Source of the DNA: Chimonanthus salicifolius
Lineage: Eukaryota; Streptophyta; Magnoliopsida; Laurales; Calycanthaceae
Assembly (NCBI GenBank): GCA_013350335.1
Contig: CM023536.1
Coordinates: forward strand, 42,106,314-42,170,313
Direction: 5' to 3'
DNA: 64,000 nt
Made by a program: the position numbers and the translations under genes. Each line of letters begins with the position of its first letter. The stretch's first letter is position 1. Shown here in pieces: positions 11,373 through 23,784 of the stretch. The notes under the pieces are model-generated. The model was not told where the DNA came from. It saw nothing but the letters and a program-made list of their open reading frames with translations, and searched no databases.

Positions 11373-14315
11373 CTATCTCTTTCAAATCTAATAAAAATCT
11401 ATTAATAATATACTTGAGCATCATATGGAACGTGCTTGATGGATACTACGGTGTCAAATTTCTTACGATCAGATAAGTGGGCCCACCATATCACAGATGG
11501 AATCTCTTAACTGTGGGACCCACTTGAGCAGTCTGAAGTCCCAGGGTTATGCATCCATACCCATACCCATTCCCATACCTATACGTATGTTCAATGTATT
11601 TACACATCCTTGGATTGTGTGTCATGCCCTTCTCTCTCTTCGTCCTTTCGTGCCAGACAACATGAATCCACCTTTTCTTTTCTTTCCTGTAAAATAAAGC
11701 TGATCCACTGATGCATGAAAAGAAGAAGATAAATGATGTGCAGTTAAACACGTGTTATAAACAATTGATTAATAATGATAATGATAATGCAAATTTTAAA
11801 TTTTCTTGCCATCTAAAAATACATTTACTATTATTATTTTTATGACCGTAGTGTGTAAGTTTGTTAGAGCATTCAACTAATTTTCGTGTACAAGCTTCTC
11901 AATGAACACATCGGGTAATCATAATCAGGGCTCTCGTTTCGTGGGATGAATTTCTATTCATCACTGCAATCACTTTTGAATTATAAATATATTTATTTTA
12001 AAACATTAAAAAACTTCATTAGTTTTTAGGAAAAATTAAAAGCTTCCTCTAAGATGATAAAATCTATTAAAATAGTGAGTGTTTTGATTAAATTATAGAA
12101 ATTATGATAATCACACGTCTATAAAAACTTAACAAAAGATAAAAGGAAAGGAGGTATAAGATCTAGAAATAAATGTAAGAAATGATCAGCAATATATTAG
12201 AAAAGCCTTGACTTTTAAACATATAGTCAAAATCATCCATTTAAAATTATGAAAAAAGAAAAGAAGGACAAATTGAAAACAAGGAATGTCAACTCATTTG
12301 AATATAAATAAGAGAAGGAATTGAAATACGAGAGATGAAAAAAGAAAATATTTTCTAAAATATAAGGGAAATTTTGTTATTTTAGTCAGTAAAGCATAAT
12401 TTTTAGTATTGAATATTCCATATGGGAGTAATGAAAAAATTTAAATGGTCAATTTTTAAATACTTGTAATTTGTTTTAGACATGAGTTTGATGAGTGTTG
12501 AATTTTGTATAATAATTGCACATAGATCTGTTATCTTTGTAGCTCTTAATAATTATTACAAATGCAGTGTAAAAAGATTAAAACTAAGTATAATTCGTTT
12601 AGTTGTATATTACTCATTCAACAAAGAGCCCTCACATGTGGATCAAATTTTAAAGTATTCAAGTATAATTCTAAAGTCTAATAGGATACTTGAATCATCA
12701 GATCAAACTTCAAACCCATTTATTTATTAATTAATTTTAATCAGGTCAAAATCTTTTAAAATGAGTCAATATTTTCAACTTGACTTTTTTTATTTAAAAG
12801 TTTGATTCAAGCAAGTGAATTTGTTCATAAAATATTAATTAAGTTTGGTAAAGTTTGAATAAAACTGATAAACTTATTTATTTTAAATTTTTAATCGACC
12901 ACTACTCATTTAATAACAAGTTTGAGTCAGTCAACTTATTAAACAGCTCAATGCAACACAGCCCCTTTTGTTTGAGTTAAGTTCAAATTTTAAAAATATT
13001 TAATTTAATAAAACTTTCAATTAAACATTAGTTTGAATTTAATTTTAAAGGTCAATTCCCACTCTTGTTTATGAAAGGTTTTGAAATCTAGTCCCTTTCA
13101 ACACAAAAATGACTACTCTCCTTAATTTTAAACCCGACATGTGGAAATTGAGAGATTTACATATGCTCCAATGATTAATCAGATGAGACACCTGAAAAAT
13201 CAAGTAGATCGCTTGAATACCACTGTCTTAAAAAAATTGAATTTAAATTTGGCCAAAACACATTTATACTAAATTCAAATAATACGTTTGAACACCTTCC
13301 TCTTAAAAAAAATGAGTTTGAATTTGATCGTATGACACTTATGCCACAGAGGCACCTATAGCAAATATGACTTTTAGCAGCATTTATTTATTGACTGCTC
13401 AATTGTCAAAAGCTGAAAAGAAGAAAGATGGAGGATCTTCACTTCCTTTAATTCAAATGATTTACGTTTCTAAAGTTGAAGCTGTCTTTAACTTTTGTTT
13501 TATTTTATTGAAAGAATGTGAATTCTGAAACGAGTTTGGTAACAAAAACGTGTAGCAAATGGAATTATTAAGTAGTGGACTTTAACTTCTCGAGGTCTCT
13601 CATTACTCATTACATTCCTAGGCTGGCATGGAAATCAAAATAAATATTTTTTTCAACTTCCAAAACACTTCCTCCTTTATGCACGTGATTGGCCATTAGT
13701 TAAAAGTATTCATCTGATCAAGCTACCGCAACCATCAGATCAACTGCCATGCAAATGGAAGGTCAAGATATTGATTTTAGTACGTCTGCCACGAGGGACA
13801 TGAGAAAGTGAAAGAGATTCAGATGAATGAATTGAATTTAGACATTTATGTTAAATTGTTAGTACGAGATGAGATTTATAAATTTATAGTTGTATAATGT
13901 TGAGATTATTTAACTACTATGATTTACCATATCGATTTGCACTAGCGAGTAGCGACAATTGCATTTAAATTGTTTCTATCCCTATTTGACTAACACCCAA
14001 TTGCTTCGCCTCCCAAACCCTAAGTCTCTATGATGCGCTAGTGAGCTCTTTTCCTCCTTGATCGATAGTTCATATCTCTAATATAAATATTTATCTTTGT
14101 AGAATATTTTTTGTTTTACCAAAATGTAACTTTTTGCATCTAGGATTTTCACTATTTTTTTCCGCTAATGTATAAGGGCGATCACTTCCTCCTTTTTTTT
14201 TTACTTCTCATTTTCTCTTCCTTCTTCTCTAACGAAGGTGTTCTCTTTTCCATTGTTCTTCTCTTTGCTTCTTCCTCCTGCTTCTGTCGTACCTCTCCTT
14301 CCAAAGTGACCAAAA
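11373..14315. other. Long AT-rich stretch, nothing assigned
   Basis: CCCATA repeats occur at 11551-11582. GTGGGCCCACC at 11478 faces GTGGGACCCACTT at 11513. No coding domain or element end was recognised in the remaining 2.9 kb. Confidence 0.45.
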
Positions 14316-14441
14316 ATGGATAACTCCGTGGCAGATCTTATTGATAGAATTGTTCTCTATGATCAAGCCAACAATGTCTCTGAACTTGTTTGTTGTAGAG
14401 TGGTACACATATTTTACTTTACCCTTTGTGACATTGATTAA
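14316..14441 (+). CDS. Small open frame behind a CT-rich leader, possible first-exon fragment
   Basis: A 41-codon frame starts MDNSVADLIDRIVLYDQ at 14316. The ATG context (AAAAATGG) is good for a plant. The preceding 120 bp are strongly CT-rich, like a plant 5' leader. The first 27 residues look like ordinary soluble protein, while the tail (VCCRVVHIFYF) looks like read-through into non-coding DNA. I do not recognise the family and see no second exon. It may be a captured gene fragment or chance. Confidence 0.22.
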   Translation: MDNSVADLIDRIVLYDQANNVSELVCCRVVHIFYFTLCDID

Positions 14442-15439
14442 ATAATGTAACCGTCTAAATCTCTATATTTTATGTATTTATGCTCCTAATATCAAATGCT
14501 ACGAGTGGAGTTTACACCTTGTCAAGTGGGAGCTCACTCCTCGTATCCTAAATAATTGATGGAGGCCATCAGGCCAATAATCTACATTCGAACACATTTT
14601 CATTGAACCTTAATCCAACGGAGCAGATTGCCATGGCTTATAAAAACCATTTTGATCAAGGTCACCAAAATAAAGACCATCTAATAAATCCTCTCTGTTT
14701 ATTAGTGGTGGCCCAATTAGTCCAAGTGTAGCAGGCCAGCCTGTTAAGCATAGGCCAACTTCTAAACAGGCTAGACTTCAACAAGCCTACTCTACCAAGC
14801 CCATGAATTATCCATCCTCTCACAGTATGCCAAGTGTCAAGGGGAGAGGGCATTATCCAGAGAGGGCAAGCGATAGAAGGAGTGACATGGCGCCACACAG
14901 GGATAAGCCCTTGCCATGGGTGAATTTCACCGTAGAAGGAAAGTTTGGACATAACCTCAGTATTTTGGCCTATAACTTTTCACTCTGATGTCCGATTGAC
15001 TTGATTATTTTTGCGTTGGAAAGAAGACATCAAGGGCTACAACTTTTTATTTCATGAAATTTTCTTGATTTGGAATTTTACTAGGTCAAAATTAAGATTC
15101 AAGTGAGCTCTTTCTCCATTGGCGAAAATCCCACTGTAGGGCAAGTCTTGGGGGGGACTTCTCTCTCCTAAACTTGGGGAGAAGTTTTTTCTTTCCTATT
15201 TTTTAATATTTCTTAGAATAAAGTCTTAGACATTGGATTTGTGGTGATGGCAAGATAGAAGGCTAGGATTGATTAAGTGATGCAGTTGGGTATTTTAGTT
15301 TTTTCTTATTTTTTTCATATAAATATCAATGCAATTTTAAAAATTAATAGACAATTGAGTATTTTTGAAGAAAAAAAACAAAGACTCTCGGAGTTGGGTA
15401 TTTTCACACTGAGCTTTGGCCTTGGACGAAAGCCTGTTC
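14442..15439. other. Unassigned stretch before the LARD-like element
   Basis: GC content is higher at 14690-14940 than around it. GGGGGGGACTTCTCTC at 15150 is followed by an inverted-looking CTAAACTTGGGGAGAAG. No domain was recognised. Part of this may be additional sequence of the 15.4-kb element. Confidence 0.35.
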
Positions 15440-15805
15440 TATACTAAAGCTTGACGGAGATCTAGTCTTTGACTTTTTTTCAAGTAAGTCTTGGTGATTT
15501 CATGCAGTTATTGTTTTATGGTCTTTAGATTAAGATTTTCATTGTTTTTGTCTTTGATATCCTTTAATCATTCACTTCTGCATTCTTAATCAATTGGATT
15601 AAAAGTGACTTTAGTTTAAATTCCATAAGGCATAGTTGAATTTCCAGACTCTTGTATTTTCTGTTCGGTTATTTCTTAGCAAATCCCCAACTAAGGCAAA
15701 ATTCTTTCACGAATCGTAATTAGTTGCGCGATTCCCTCAGAGACCATACTCTGAAACTACTCATCTACAACGGATTTTCACTAATTCGACACCAGGCTTG
15801 CATCA
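15440..15805 (+). repeat. Left LTR of the LARD-like element
   Basis: It aligns throughout with 17490-17853 and ends GCTTGCATCA. The primer-site-like TATAAGAGCTTTAG follows at once, which sets the orientation as +. Confidence 0.6.
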
Positions 15806-17489
15806 GTTTGTATAAGAGCTTTAGTTTTTGGTAATTTATGTCCAATCAGTTGGTCATCAGAGCTTTGGTTTTCTTTTAATTGCAATCGGAACAAGATTTT
15901 TGGGAAAATTCGACTTTGTTTGCGGAGTTAAAATTTTTTCTCATTCAACCACACACATTTTATTCAAGTCTTACTATATTTGTGCTTCGAAATTGTTTTT
16001 TTGGACTCTGAATTTAAACTGGACAGTACTTCTATGAGCCAGTCACTAAATTGGGAATCTAGGACAGTCTCGGAATTTTCGTTATCTTGCAGAATTTTCT
16101 GAAAAAGACGGGATATTTGTAAATTCTGAAAAAATTCTAACAGATAGATCTTTCAGAGAAGATTTCAGAAATATCCTATTTGCAGCGATTTGAGTTTCCT
16201 AGCCCGAGATATCGCCATTTTACTGGACTATTACAGATTGGCATTAAAGTAGCAGTTCTGATTTTTTTCTTCGTATTGCAGAATTTTCTGGGATTTGTAT
16301 GAAGCCAGAAAAAATCTGAAAAAAATTCATCTAAGTAGTAGATCTTTCAGTGGTCTTCACTATCAAATTTTATTTTGCACTATTTGGAGTTTCCTACATC
16401 AAGTTATTATTGCTTTATTATACTGTTATCAAAACTGCTGAACAGTCTGCATAATTATTTTTTGTCTCTGTTACAGCAATTATTTGGGTGATCAATTGGA
16501 ATCAATTCATTCTCAAATTTGGAGGGTAGTTAGATCTTCTTCTCTGCTTTTCAGAGCATCAAAGATTTCTCTAAAACATTTTTTGTAGCTCCAGGTAGAT
16601 TTTTTTCGTCACAGTGGTAAGATAAAACTGTGCAGAAATAGGGATTTAGGTTACTGTTACATCTGTAAGTTGCAATATTTATTTGGGGCATCATCCAGAA
16701 TCAAATTGGTCTGAAATTTTCATAACAACTTCATATCAGTTGACTAGCTTCAGTAAAAATTTCGTAAGCATTTCATATCAGAAACTCCAGTTTTGGAATT
16801 TATAATGACGAGCGCATAATTTCCATACAAGAAACTGATTTTGGACCAATTAAAACACCCGACAACTGTACTCTTGAGATTCTTTTCCAGCTACCTAACT
16901 TTCATATTTGTTGATTATTGTGTGATTAACATTGGTTATTGCTTGTGTTCTCAACAAACAAATTTTTAAGTTTTAGGCTCTCTTGCTCTTTTGTGAACTT
17001 TCATGACTCATGCGTACCACATGGGCAAGAACGAAAGCATCAGTCCTGCGAATATCACTTTTCTGGTCCGAACTAACAATGCATATCAGGACGACAAATA
17101 GTTAAAATGATTGACCTACCGCAGACACATTCTTCTGTCAGGAGGTCACATGACTCACCCGATGCATCACCTTCTGAATCAAACGGTCGCATGCTTCACC
17201 TTCCAAATCACGAGCATCGTCGTCACCACACCAAAGAGGACAATACCACATGAAGATCATCTTGCTTGTGTCTTCTAAGGGTATTTCATGTAGTTTTAAA
17301 TGGGTTGGGATTGTAATTTGTATTTCCATGTATTGGGGTATTTCTTTTATTTGGTGTATTTCATTTAAGGGATATCTCCATAGCATCAACCCATAAATGT
17401 ACGGCAGTCTATGAGGCCTAAGTCATGTTTGGGGTCACCCCTTATCGCCATCAAACTCAAAAACAAGTTCTTATCTGGAATGTGACACC

Positions 17490-17853
17490 TTACACTGAAG
17501 CTGGACCGGGATCTAGCCTTCGTCCTTTACAAATAAGTCTTAGTGATTTAATTCATTATTGCTTTATGGCTTTTAGATTAAGAATTTCATTGTTTTTACT
17601 TTTAATCTCCTGTAACCATTCACTTCCGCATTCTTTATCAATTGGATTAAAAGAGACCTTAATCTAAATTACATAAGGCATAGTTGAATTCCCAGAATCT
17701 TGTGTTTTTTGTTTGAGTATTTCTTAGCAAAACTCCAGCCAAGGCAGAATCCTTTTACAAATCATAATTGGCTGCATGGGTCCTTCAGAGACCCTACTTT
17801 GAAACTGCTCGTCTACGACAAATTTTCATTAATTCGGCCCTAGGCCTAAATCA
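17490..17853 (+). repeat. Right LTR of the LARD-like element
   Basis: It aligns with 15440-15805 and ends GGCCTAAATCA. Sequence before 17490 does not match sequence before 15440, so 17490 is either the true LTR start or a truncation point. Confidence 0.55.
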
Positions 17854-19198
17854 ATAATTTAGAAAATTATTTCCTGAAGTACTTTATCTAGTTGGAAGAC
17901 ATTGAGACCGACTAGAGTTTTGTAGCATATCTTGTCAACCAATGAAGAACAAAGAAAAACACATTTCACTTCCGGAATTAGGAGGCCACCATCACAATGG
18001 AAGATGTATATTATATTGATGGCCTCCCATTGAATGGAAGGTGAGAACCACAAGAACGTCGACGAATAATTGGTGACAGTATTGCTCCAAGTTTTTGGGA
18101 TTGATTTTGGAAGCAGACATAAATACTACAAGTGCCCAAGTAAAGTTGACGTGGCTTCGGTACAATTTTTTGAGACTACCGTAAGATCTGTCACCGAAAG
18201 TCAAGGACCAGCCCACACGAGCATTTATTTTACACTTATTAGGGACTAAAGTTGAGGCCAATTCATTCGGATCCAAAGTTCCTCTTACGTACCTCCCACT
18301 ATTTGAGGATTTTGAAAAGTGTGCATGAAACCTTGCGTGCTTAGGCCATTTGTATAGATCATTATATAAGATCTCCCAAAGGACTTCTGCGGGAAATTTT
18401 TCACTTTTGCGGGAATGTCTGCTCTTTACAAAGTATCATTACAATTATGTTTGCCTTTTGTCACCTTTTAGTTTGAATGTCCTCCTTCTGTTATTACATG
18501 CTCGTCAAAGTGGCAAAATACGGGAATCTTATCTCGTTTTGCAAACACAATATATGACAAAAATGAAATTGTTAGCATAAAAATTTATCATGCAACATTG
18601 ACAAACAACATCTTCATGAAGATGCAAAAATATAAAATGCATGAATATTAACAAAAAACTAATGATAAAATAATAGTAATGGGATACAAAATATTAATAG
18701 AAAACAAAATCTCTTACCTATCAGTCTTGAATTTACACAGAAAGTGAAATATTATGATAAAGGATTTCGTAGAGATTTTACACAATTGTGAGTGTGGAAA
18801 ACGAAATACAAAAATGAAAGAAGATTCGTCTCTATTGTGAAGAAAAGAAAGGTGATTTTCAATTCTACTTAATAAAAGTTAATTGAGGTAGTTGGAGCTA
18901 TTAAACGCATCCTGGACAACTTACGCTAGCACATAAGTAAAGTTTGCCCTAGCGCAATTTTCCCAATGATAATTGTACTTTAAATGCAAATGGAAAGTGT
19001 GCGCTAGAGCCAAGAGGGGTTTCTTTGTCCAAAAAAGTCTGGCGTGGGCTTTACTAGTCAGTCACCCAAAAAAATGTTGGGCACTGCCTCCCAAAATTCC
19101 CTTTTCCGAGGTATTTCTTCCAAAAACCCCCATATTTAAATACTCACTTTTGGATGATAAAAAGAGCTGAGATTCAGAAACTGTACATGATAAATTGA
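17854..19198. other. Unassigned stretch between LARD and MULE
   Basis: A minus-strand frame at 17992-18276 (94 codons) is protein-like in composition, but I do not recognise it. The rest is AT-rich. The MULE's left target duplication begins at 19199. Confidence 0.4.
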
Positions 19199-19207
19199 TA
19201 AATTTAA

Positions 19208-19596
19208 GGCCGCCCATACAAACACCCTCTAAATCTGCCAGCAGACACCGTATTTTGAATTCTTAGTGGAAATTACGTTTCTGCCCTTCTGCGTGGAATC
19301 GACTGAACGAACCAGCAGTTCATTTTCGCTTCGATCGATCGATCTTAGGCGTATTCATTCATGCGATTGAACAGACAGTTCATTTTGTGATCGTCAGATT
19401 GATCCTAATAGCGCATTCAATTGATCGGATGATCCTATGGGATCGTGCGATCGATTTTAATTGAGAGGTCGACATTTTGACAGTCGACCTCTCGTTTGAA
19501 GATCGATCGCACGATCTATTATATTCAATCGATCGATTGAATACCAGTGTAAGATCAATCGTACGATCTCAGAGGGTTGTGCGATCGATCTTACCT
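19208..19596 (+). repeat. Left terminal inverted repeat of the MULE
   Basis: It matches the complement of 25233-25718 in order. It contains many GATCGATC and GTGCGATCGAT words and a hairpin GAGAGGTCGAC / GTCGACCTCTC (11-bp perfect arms) at 19463-19493. CT-rich leader sequence follows, including a 30-bp duplication at 19690-19749. Confidence 0.9.
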
Positions 19597-19959
19597 GCGA
19601 AACTCAAAATAAGTTGGAATCGTACCCCTTTTCCCATTTCCATTTTCATTCTCGTCTTGGACTTTTCCAAACCCTACTCCCTTAAAACCCCCCATTTCGA
19701 AATCTTCTCCCTCAAAGCCCCCATTTCGAAATCTTCTCCCTCAAAGCCCTTTCTACACCCCTCTCACTCAAACCCCTCTCTTTCAAACTATTTCCCTCGA
19801 ACTCCAAACCCCCTTTCCAAAACGAACCACTTCACTCTTTGAAGATACTCTCTCAATCTCCTATATTGATTCGAAGGTATCTCTCTGAAACTACTCTCTC
19901 AATCTCCTAACCCGAACCAAAGGTAACTCTTTCTCAAACCCAAGACTCTCAAAATTTCT

Positions 19960-22138
19960 TTTAAATTAGTACTAATGAGATTGTTGCGAATGAGTTTGTT
20001 GAGAAGTGTTTTTCAAGTCGAGACGATTTAGTGAAGTATGTTAAGGAGGTTTCCATTGCGCAATGATTTGTAGCTACCATTAAGAGGTCATATAATAAGC
20101 GCAATATAGTTATTCTCGGTTGCGATAGAGGGGGTACATATCGTAGCACAGTTAATTTAAAATATGATGAGAGGAAGAAGTAAGCATACTCTCACCTTTT
20201 TAATTGTCCATTTGAAGTTAAAGGGAGACAAATTGTTGATGGGTCATGGAGTTGACCATGAAAGATGTAGAGCACAATCATGATCTCACGAGCGTATTAT
20301 TAGCTCATCCAAGTAAAAGATGTTTTTCAGATGAAGAGAAAAGAATGACCATTGAGATGAATAACAACAATATACCACCCCGGTAAATTATGACAACCCT
20401 TCGAAACGAAAAACCAGAGATTGGAGTATCATTCTACTGATTTGTACAATTTTTTGTCTTCGATTCAAAAAGTGCAACTTAGATGTCATACTTCAATTGA
20501 AGCCTTATTAGAAGATTTTCAAGAAGGTGGTTACCAATATTTTCTTAACTATGACAGTCAAGGTCATTTATCTCATCTTTTCTTTGCACAACCATTGTCA
20601 GTTGTACTTACGAAGAGCTATCATAATGTTTTTCTGATGGATTGCACTTATAAAACCAACAGATATCATATGCCATTGCTTAATATCATTGGTATCACAA
20701 GTTTTAACAAGAATTTCTACTCATGCTTTTGCATTTATGAGGAATGAGAAATTTGAAGATTACGTATGGGCGTTACAGATGTTCAAAAAGGTCTTAGCAG
20801 TCCACTATGATTGAAAAGTTTTTTTAACCGATAGAGATTTGGCGTTGAAGAATGCCATTGATTTAGAGTTCCCTAATGCTGTACATATCTTTTATATTTG
20901 GCACATGAACAAGAATATTCTTGCTCATTTTAAGCCTCTCTTCAAGAAAGTGGAAGAATAAATGCATTTATGACCTACTGGAATGACTTGGACGAGTCTC
21001 CATCCGAAGCAATATTTAATGAAGCGTTTGAGACATTCAAACAAGATTTTAGAGATTATTCGGAGCCAGTGAACTATAAAACAAGGACATAGATCCCACA
21101 TAAAAAATAATTCGTCAAGGCATGGATCGGTTGGAGTTTACATTTTCAAAATTCAGTTACTTCAAGAGTTGAAGGTGCACATTCAGTGTTGAAACATTAT
21201 ATAAATAATTCCACTAGTGACCTATATGTTGTCCGAAGGAAGATATCACATGCTATTGAAAATCAGTTTCAAGACTTCAAGATTCAAATCGAGGATGAAA
21301 AAATACAGTTTACTCTTACTATTTCGATTCCTTTATTTGATAAAGTGAATGGCAAAGTATCACAATTTGCATTGTCTGAGGTTTACAAGCAATATGTTAT
21401 GTTCAGAAATAGGGCATTTTCACCCAATTGTACACAAGAGTTTGCAACTTCCATGGGTTTACCTTGTACTCACAGAATGTAATGTATAAACAAGTTACAT
21501 TTGGATCAGATCCATCCATAATAGAGAATCGATTTGATTTCATTTGACGACTTGAACATTCAAATGAATCGACCTGGAGATGAATTAGATGTACACTGGA
21601 AAGACATTAAGAAAAAATATGAAAATCTGTCTATATTTGATCAAGAGGGGCTTTGAGATCATCTCGAAAATTTTGCCAGTGATGAGATGCATATTAGTCA
21701 ACCTATTATGCAGTATACTAGAGGACGTCATCCATGTTCAAAGATTCAAAGGGTCAAACGTCTACAAGATGAGATCCTTCGGTATTTGAGATTATAGAGA
21801 ATCAATTAAACGGAAGAAGATGGGGGTTATGCAAAAATATTGGTCATACGAAGAGAACCTGTCCGAATTGAAGTGCTGCACAGGCATCCTGCAGTGTAGA
21901 TTTAAATGCTTTGCCTCAACCTCATGATTTTCATGAATCATAACCAGCGAGTTTGTCTCAATTATCCCAAGTAAGTTACTTTTACTTAAGTGTCTGTATT
22001 TACATTTTCATTCATATAGAATAAGGTGAAAAATTCTAATACATACTCCTTTTTCCACAGCCGACTGGTTCTTATAACTTCTTAGGCGAATCGACATATA
22101 GCTCTGGTGATCTTAAAGATACTGGCGATTTTCAGTAA
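19960..22138 (+). pseudogene. MULE transposase with FAR1-type N-terminal domain, broken
   Basis: This would bind the TIRs and catalyse cut-and-paste transposition. In order: a FAR1/WRKY-GCM1-like zinc-binding domain (FSSRDDLVKYVKEV, LGCDRGGTYRS, HLFNCPFEVKG, VEHNHDLT; 19990-20310), then the MULE DDE domain from about 20550. The three catalytic positions are visible: Asp in FLMDCTYKTNRY, Asp in LTDRDLALKNA followed by WHMNKN, and Glu in SRVEGAHSVLKHY near 21165. A SWIM-like C-x-n-CTHRM ends near 21480 and a zinc knuckle (IGHTKRTCPN) lies near 21865. A GT-AG intron at 21971-22060 (GTAAGT to CCACAG) precedes a short last exon ending at 22136-22138. At least eight stops or frameshifts (for example near 20066, 20181, 20745, 20811, 20959) inactivate it. 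Confidence 0.88.
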
Positions 22139-22490
22139 TGGTGGAATCAGTGATGGGTGTCTATCATTTTCACATGCATTCAGTTGAAAGAATATATTTC
22201 ATTTGCAAAAAGTTGTATTAATTTTCATTCCGATGTACTCAAGCATGTATTCAAGTAACAATTGTTATTTTGAATAAATCCAGCATTGTTTATTGCAACC
22301 ACATTTACTTCAGCATTCTTTGACAGACTTCCTTACTAAATGGGAAAAATTCTTCTTTAATCAGATTTTTTGGTAATCATAAGTGAGTAGAATTACATCG
22401 AGGACAAAAGAGAAACCCGACTGCATTTAATGATCGGCGTCATGGGAAGAGAAGAGACAATCTACCTACTAATGTCCTATATTCAATGAC

Positions 22491-22790
22491 GACCACTTTA
22501 AGGTCCCATGTTTAGAGACAAACCACTCAAAAATCCCATATTTAGTGATAAACCACTCTAAGGTCCCATGTTTAGAGACAAATCACTCAAAGGTCTCATA
22601 TTTAGTGACAGACCACTCTAAGGTCCCATGTTTAGAGACAAACCACTCAAATGTCCCATATTTAGTGACAGACCACTCTAAGGTCCCATGTTTAGCGACA
22701 AACCACTCAAAGGTACCATGTTTAGTAAAAAACCACTTTAAGGTCCCATGTTTAGCGACAAACCACTCAAAGGTACCACATTCATTCAAA
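22491..22790 (+). repeat. 30-bp tandem repeat, 10 units, readable as decapeptides
   Basis: Ten 30-bp units alternate between an AAGGTCCCATGTTTAG form and an AAGGTCCCATATTTAGTG form, giving a 60-bp higher-order period over part of the array. As 30 is a multiple of three, the plus strand reads as repeats of NHSKVPCLET or NHSKVPYLVT, and the minus strand is open as well. It lies between the two converging MULE genes. No known domain matches. Confidence 0.9.
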
Positions 22791-22801
22791 ATTGACAAAA
22801 T

Positions 22802-22898
22802 AGGTCATAAAAATAAATCATTCACCATGTTCATTCAAAATTTACAAAAAAGGTCATAAAAAGAAAACATTCACCATGTTTATAAAAAATTTACATAT
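22802..22898. repeat. 49-bp tandem duplication
   Basis: AGGTCATAAAAAKAAAWCATTCACCATGTT followed by AAAATTTACA occurs twice, starting at 22802 and 22851, directly after the 30-bp array. Confidence 0.75.
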
Positions 22899-23097
22899 GA
22901 ATATTAAAATATGAAAATTACAATTTTTTTCAAATAGAACGGCTACAAGGAGGCAAGAGCTGGTGCAGATGTAGAAGGTGCAATAACATCAATAGGATCA
23001 GGTGCAGATGAAGGAGGTGCTAGTGCAGTATGAAGAGACTGAGGTCGTTTCAATGGAAGACGCCCAGTCGCACTCTCAATGGGCGAACAACACCATA

Positions 23098-23193
23098 CGG
23101 ATGAGATGAGTGGGGCCAGTCGGATGAGGCTGAGTGGGGCCAGTACGGTGAGGCTGAGTGGGGCCAGTAGGATGAGATTGAGTACTGCCAGTG
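23098..23193 (-). repeat. 24-bp tandem repeat, 4 units (Pro-Thr-Gly-rich on -)
   Basis: Units of GGATGAGGCTGAGTGGGGCCAGT and variants. On the minus strand they read as HPTGPTQP-type octapeptides, probably the C-terminal tail of the accessory gene. Confidence 0.8.
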
Positions 23194-23374
23194 GACGAGG
23201 AGGAACTACCCCAAGCTTGAGACATCATCATGGGACTTAAAAATGTTCTTATGGTCCCATCTTCGCGTCCTAAAAGTGCTTTGATTCCTGTTCTTGCGCT
23301 AAAAGAACAGACAATCACATTATATCTACCATTTGATTCTCCAAAATATTCAACATTCTCATCGTCCTTCCCAT

Positions 23375-23784
23375 TGTAACAAATCTCGTTCTCAGGATAT
23401 TAACGACAATTGTTAATAGCGGGATATTTTCAAATTCTCAGGTTTTTATTAGGAATTTAACAGGAAAATCTCGTAGAAAATATATTATTTAAAAAATAAT
23501 AAAAATAGATATAAAAAATAAATAATGTGACCGAAATTTAAAAAAATAGATGATATTTCAGAAATAAAAAAATGTATATTTGGCCCAATCATTTTTAACA
23601 TAAATTTAACGGCAAAATCTCACAATTTTAACGGGAATTTACCGTTTCTCTCGATAAAAATTTGTTTTTAACTAGAATTTACCGTTAAAAACGACAGACG
23701 CGATAAACTCGGGTTTTTAATGGGAAAAGTCATTTTGTCAATATTTTCGTGATAAAAATGAAAATATCGGAGATATTTGTTACA
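23375..23784. mobile_element. MITE-like element nested in the MULE, copy 2
   Basis: It begins TGTAACAAATCTCGTTCTC and ends GGAGATATTTGTTACA, giving short inverted ends (GTAACAAAT / ATTTGTTAC). ATT on both sides is a possible 3-bp target duplication. The 410-bp interior matches 28010-28379 closely: GGGATATTTTCAAATTCTCA, TTTAAAAAATAATAAAAATA and ACGCGATAAACTCG all occur in the same order. It is non-coding. Confidence 0.75.

Larger units (their letters stand above)
15440..17853 (+). mobile_element. Non-autonomous LTR retrotransposon (LARD-like)
   Basis: Two direct repeats of about 365 bp, at 15440-15805 and 17490-17853, share the full order of blocks. These include GATCTAG, AAGTCTT, the ATTGCTTTATGG family, ATTCACTTC, CAATTGGATTAAAAG, GGCATAGTTGAATT and a CA end. 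Just after the left copy, TTTGTATAAGAGCTTTAG resembles the initiator-Met-tRNA primer site TTGGTATCAGAGC. The 1.68-kb interior has no retroelement protein, only imperfect internal duplications (GCAGAATTTTCTG at 16088 and 16279, with GTAGATCTTTCAG or GATAGATCTTTCAG after each). The LTRs are diverged, so the insertion is old. No clear target duplication was found. Confidence 0.65.

Noticed and set aside
17138..17389. 83-codon minus frame inside the LARD-like element
   Set aside because: Not similar to gag or pol on either strand; the interior of this element appears non-coding.
17859..18276. Two overlapping minus frames with protein-like composition
   Set aside because: I could not place them in any family, and the frames overlap without a consistent domain.
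22583..22798. Minus frame across the 30-bp array
   Set aside because: Open only because the repeat unit is a multiple of three and lacks stops on both strands.
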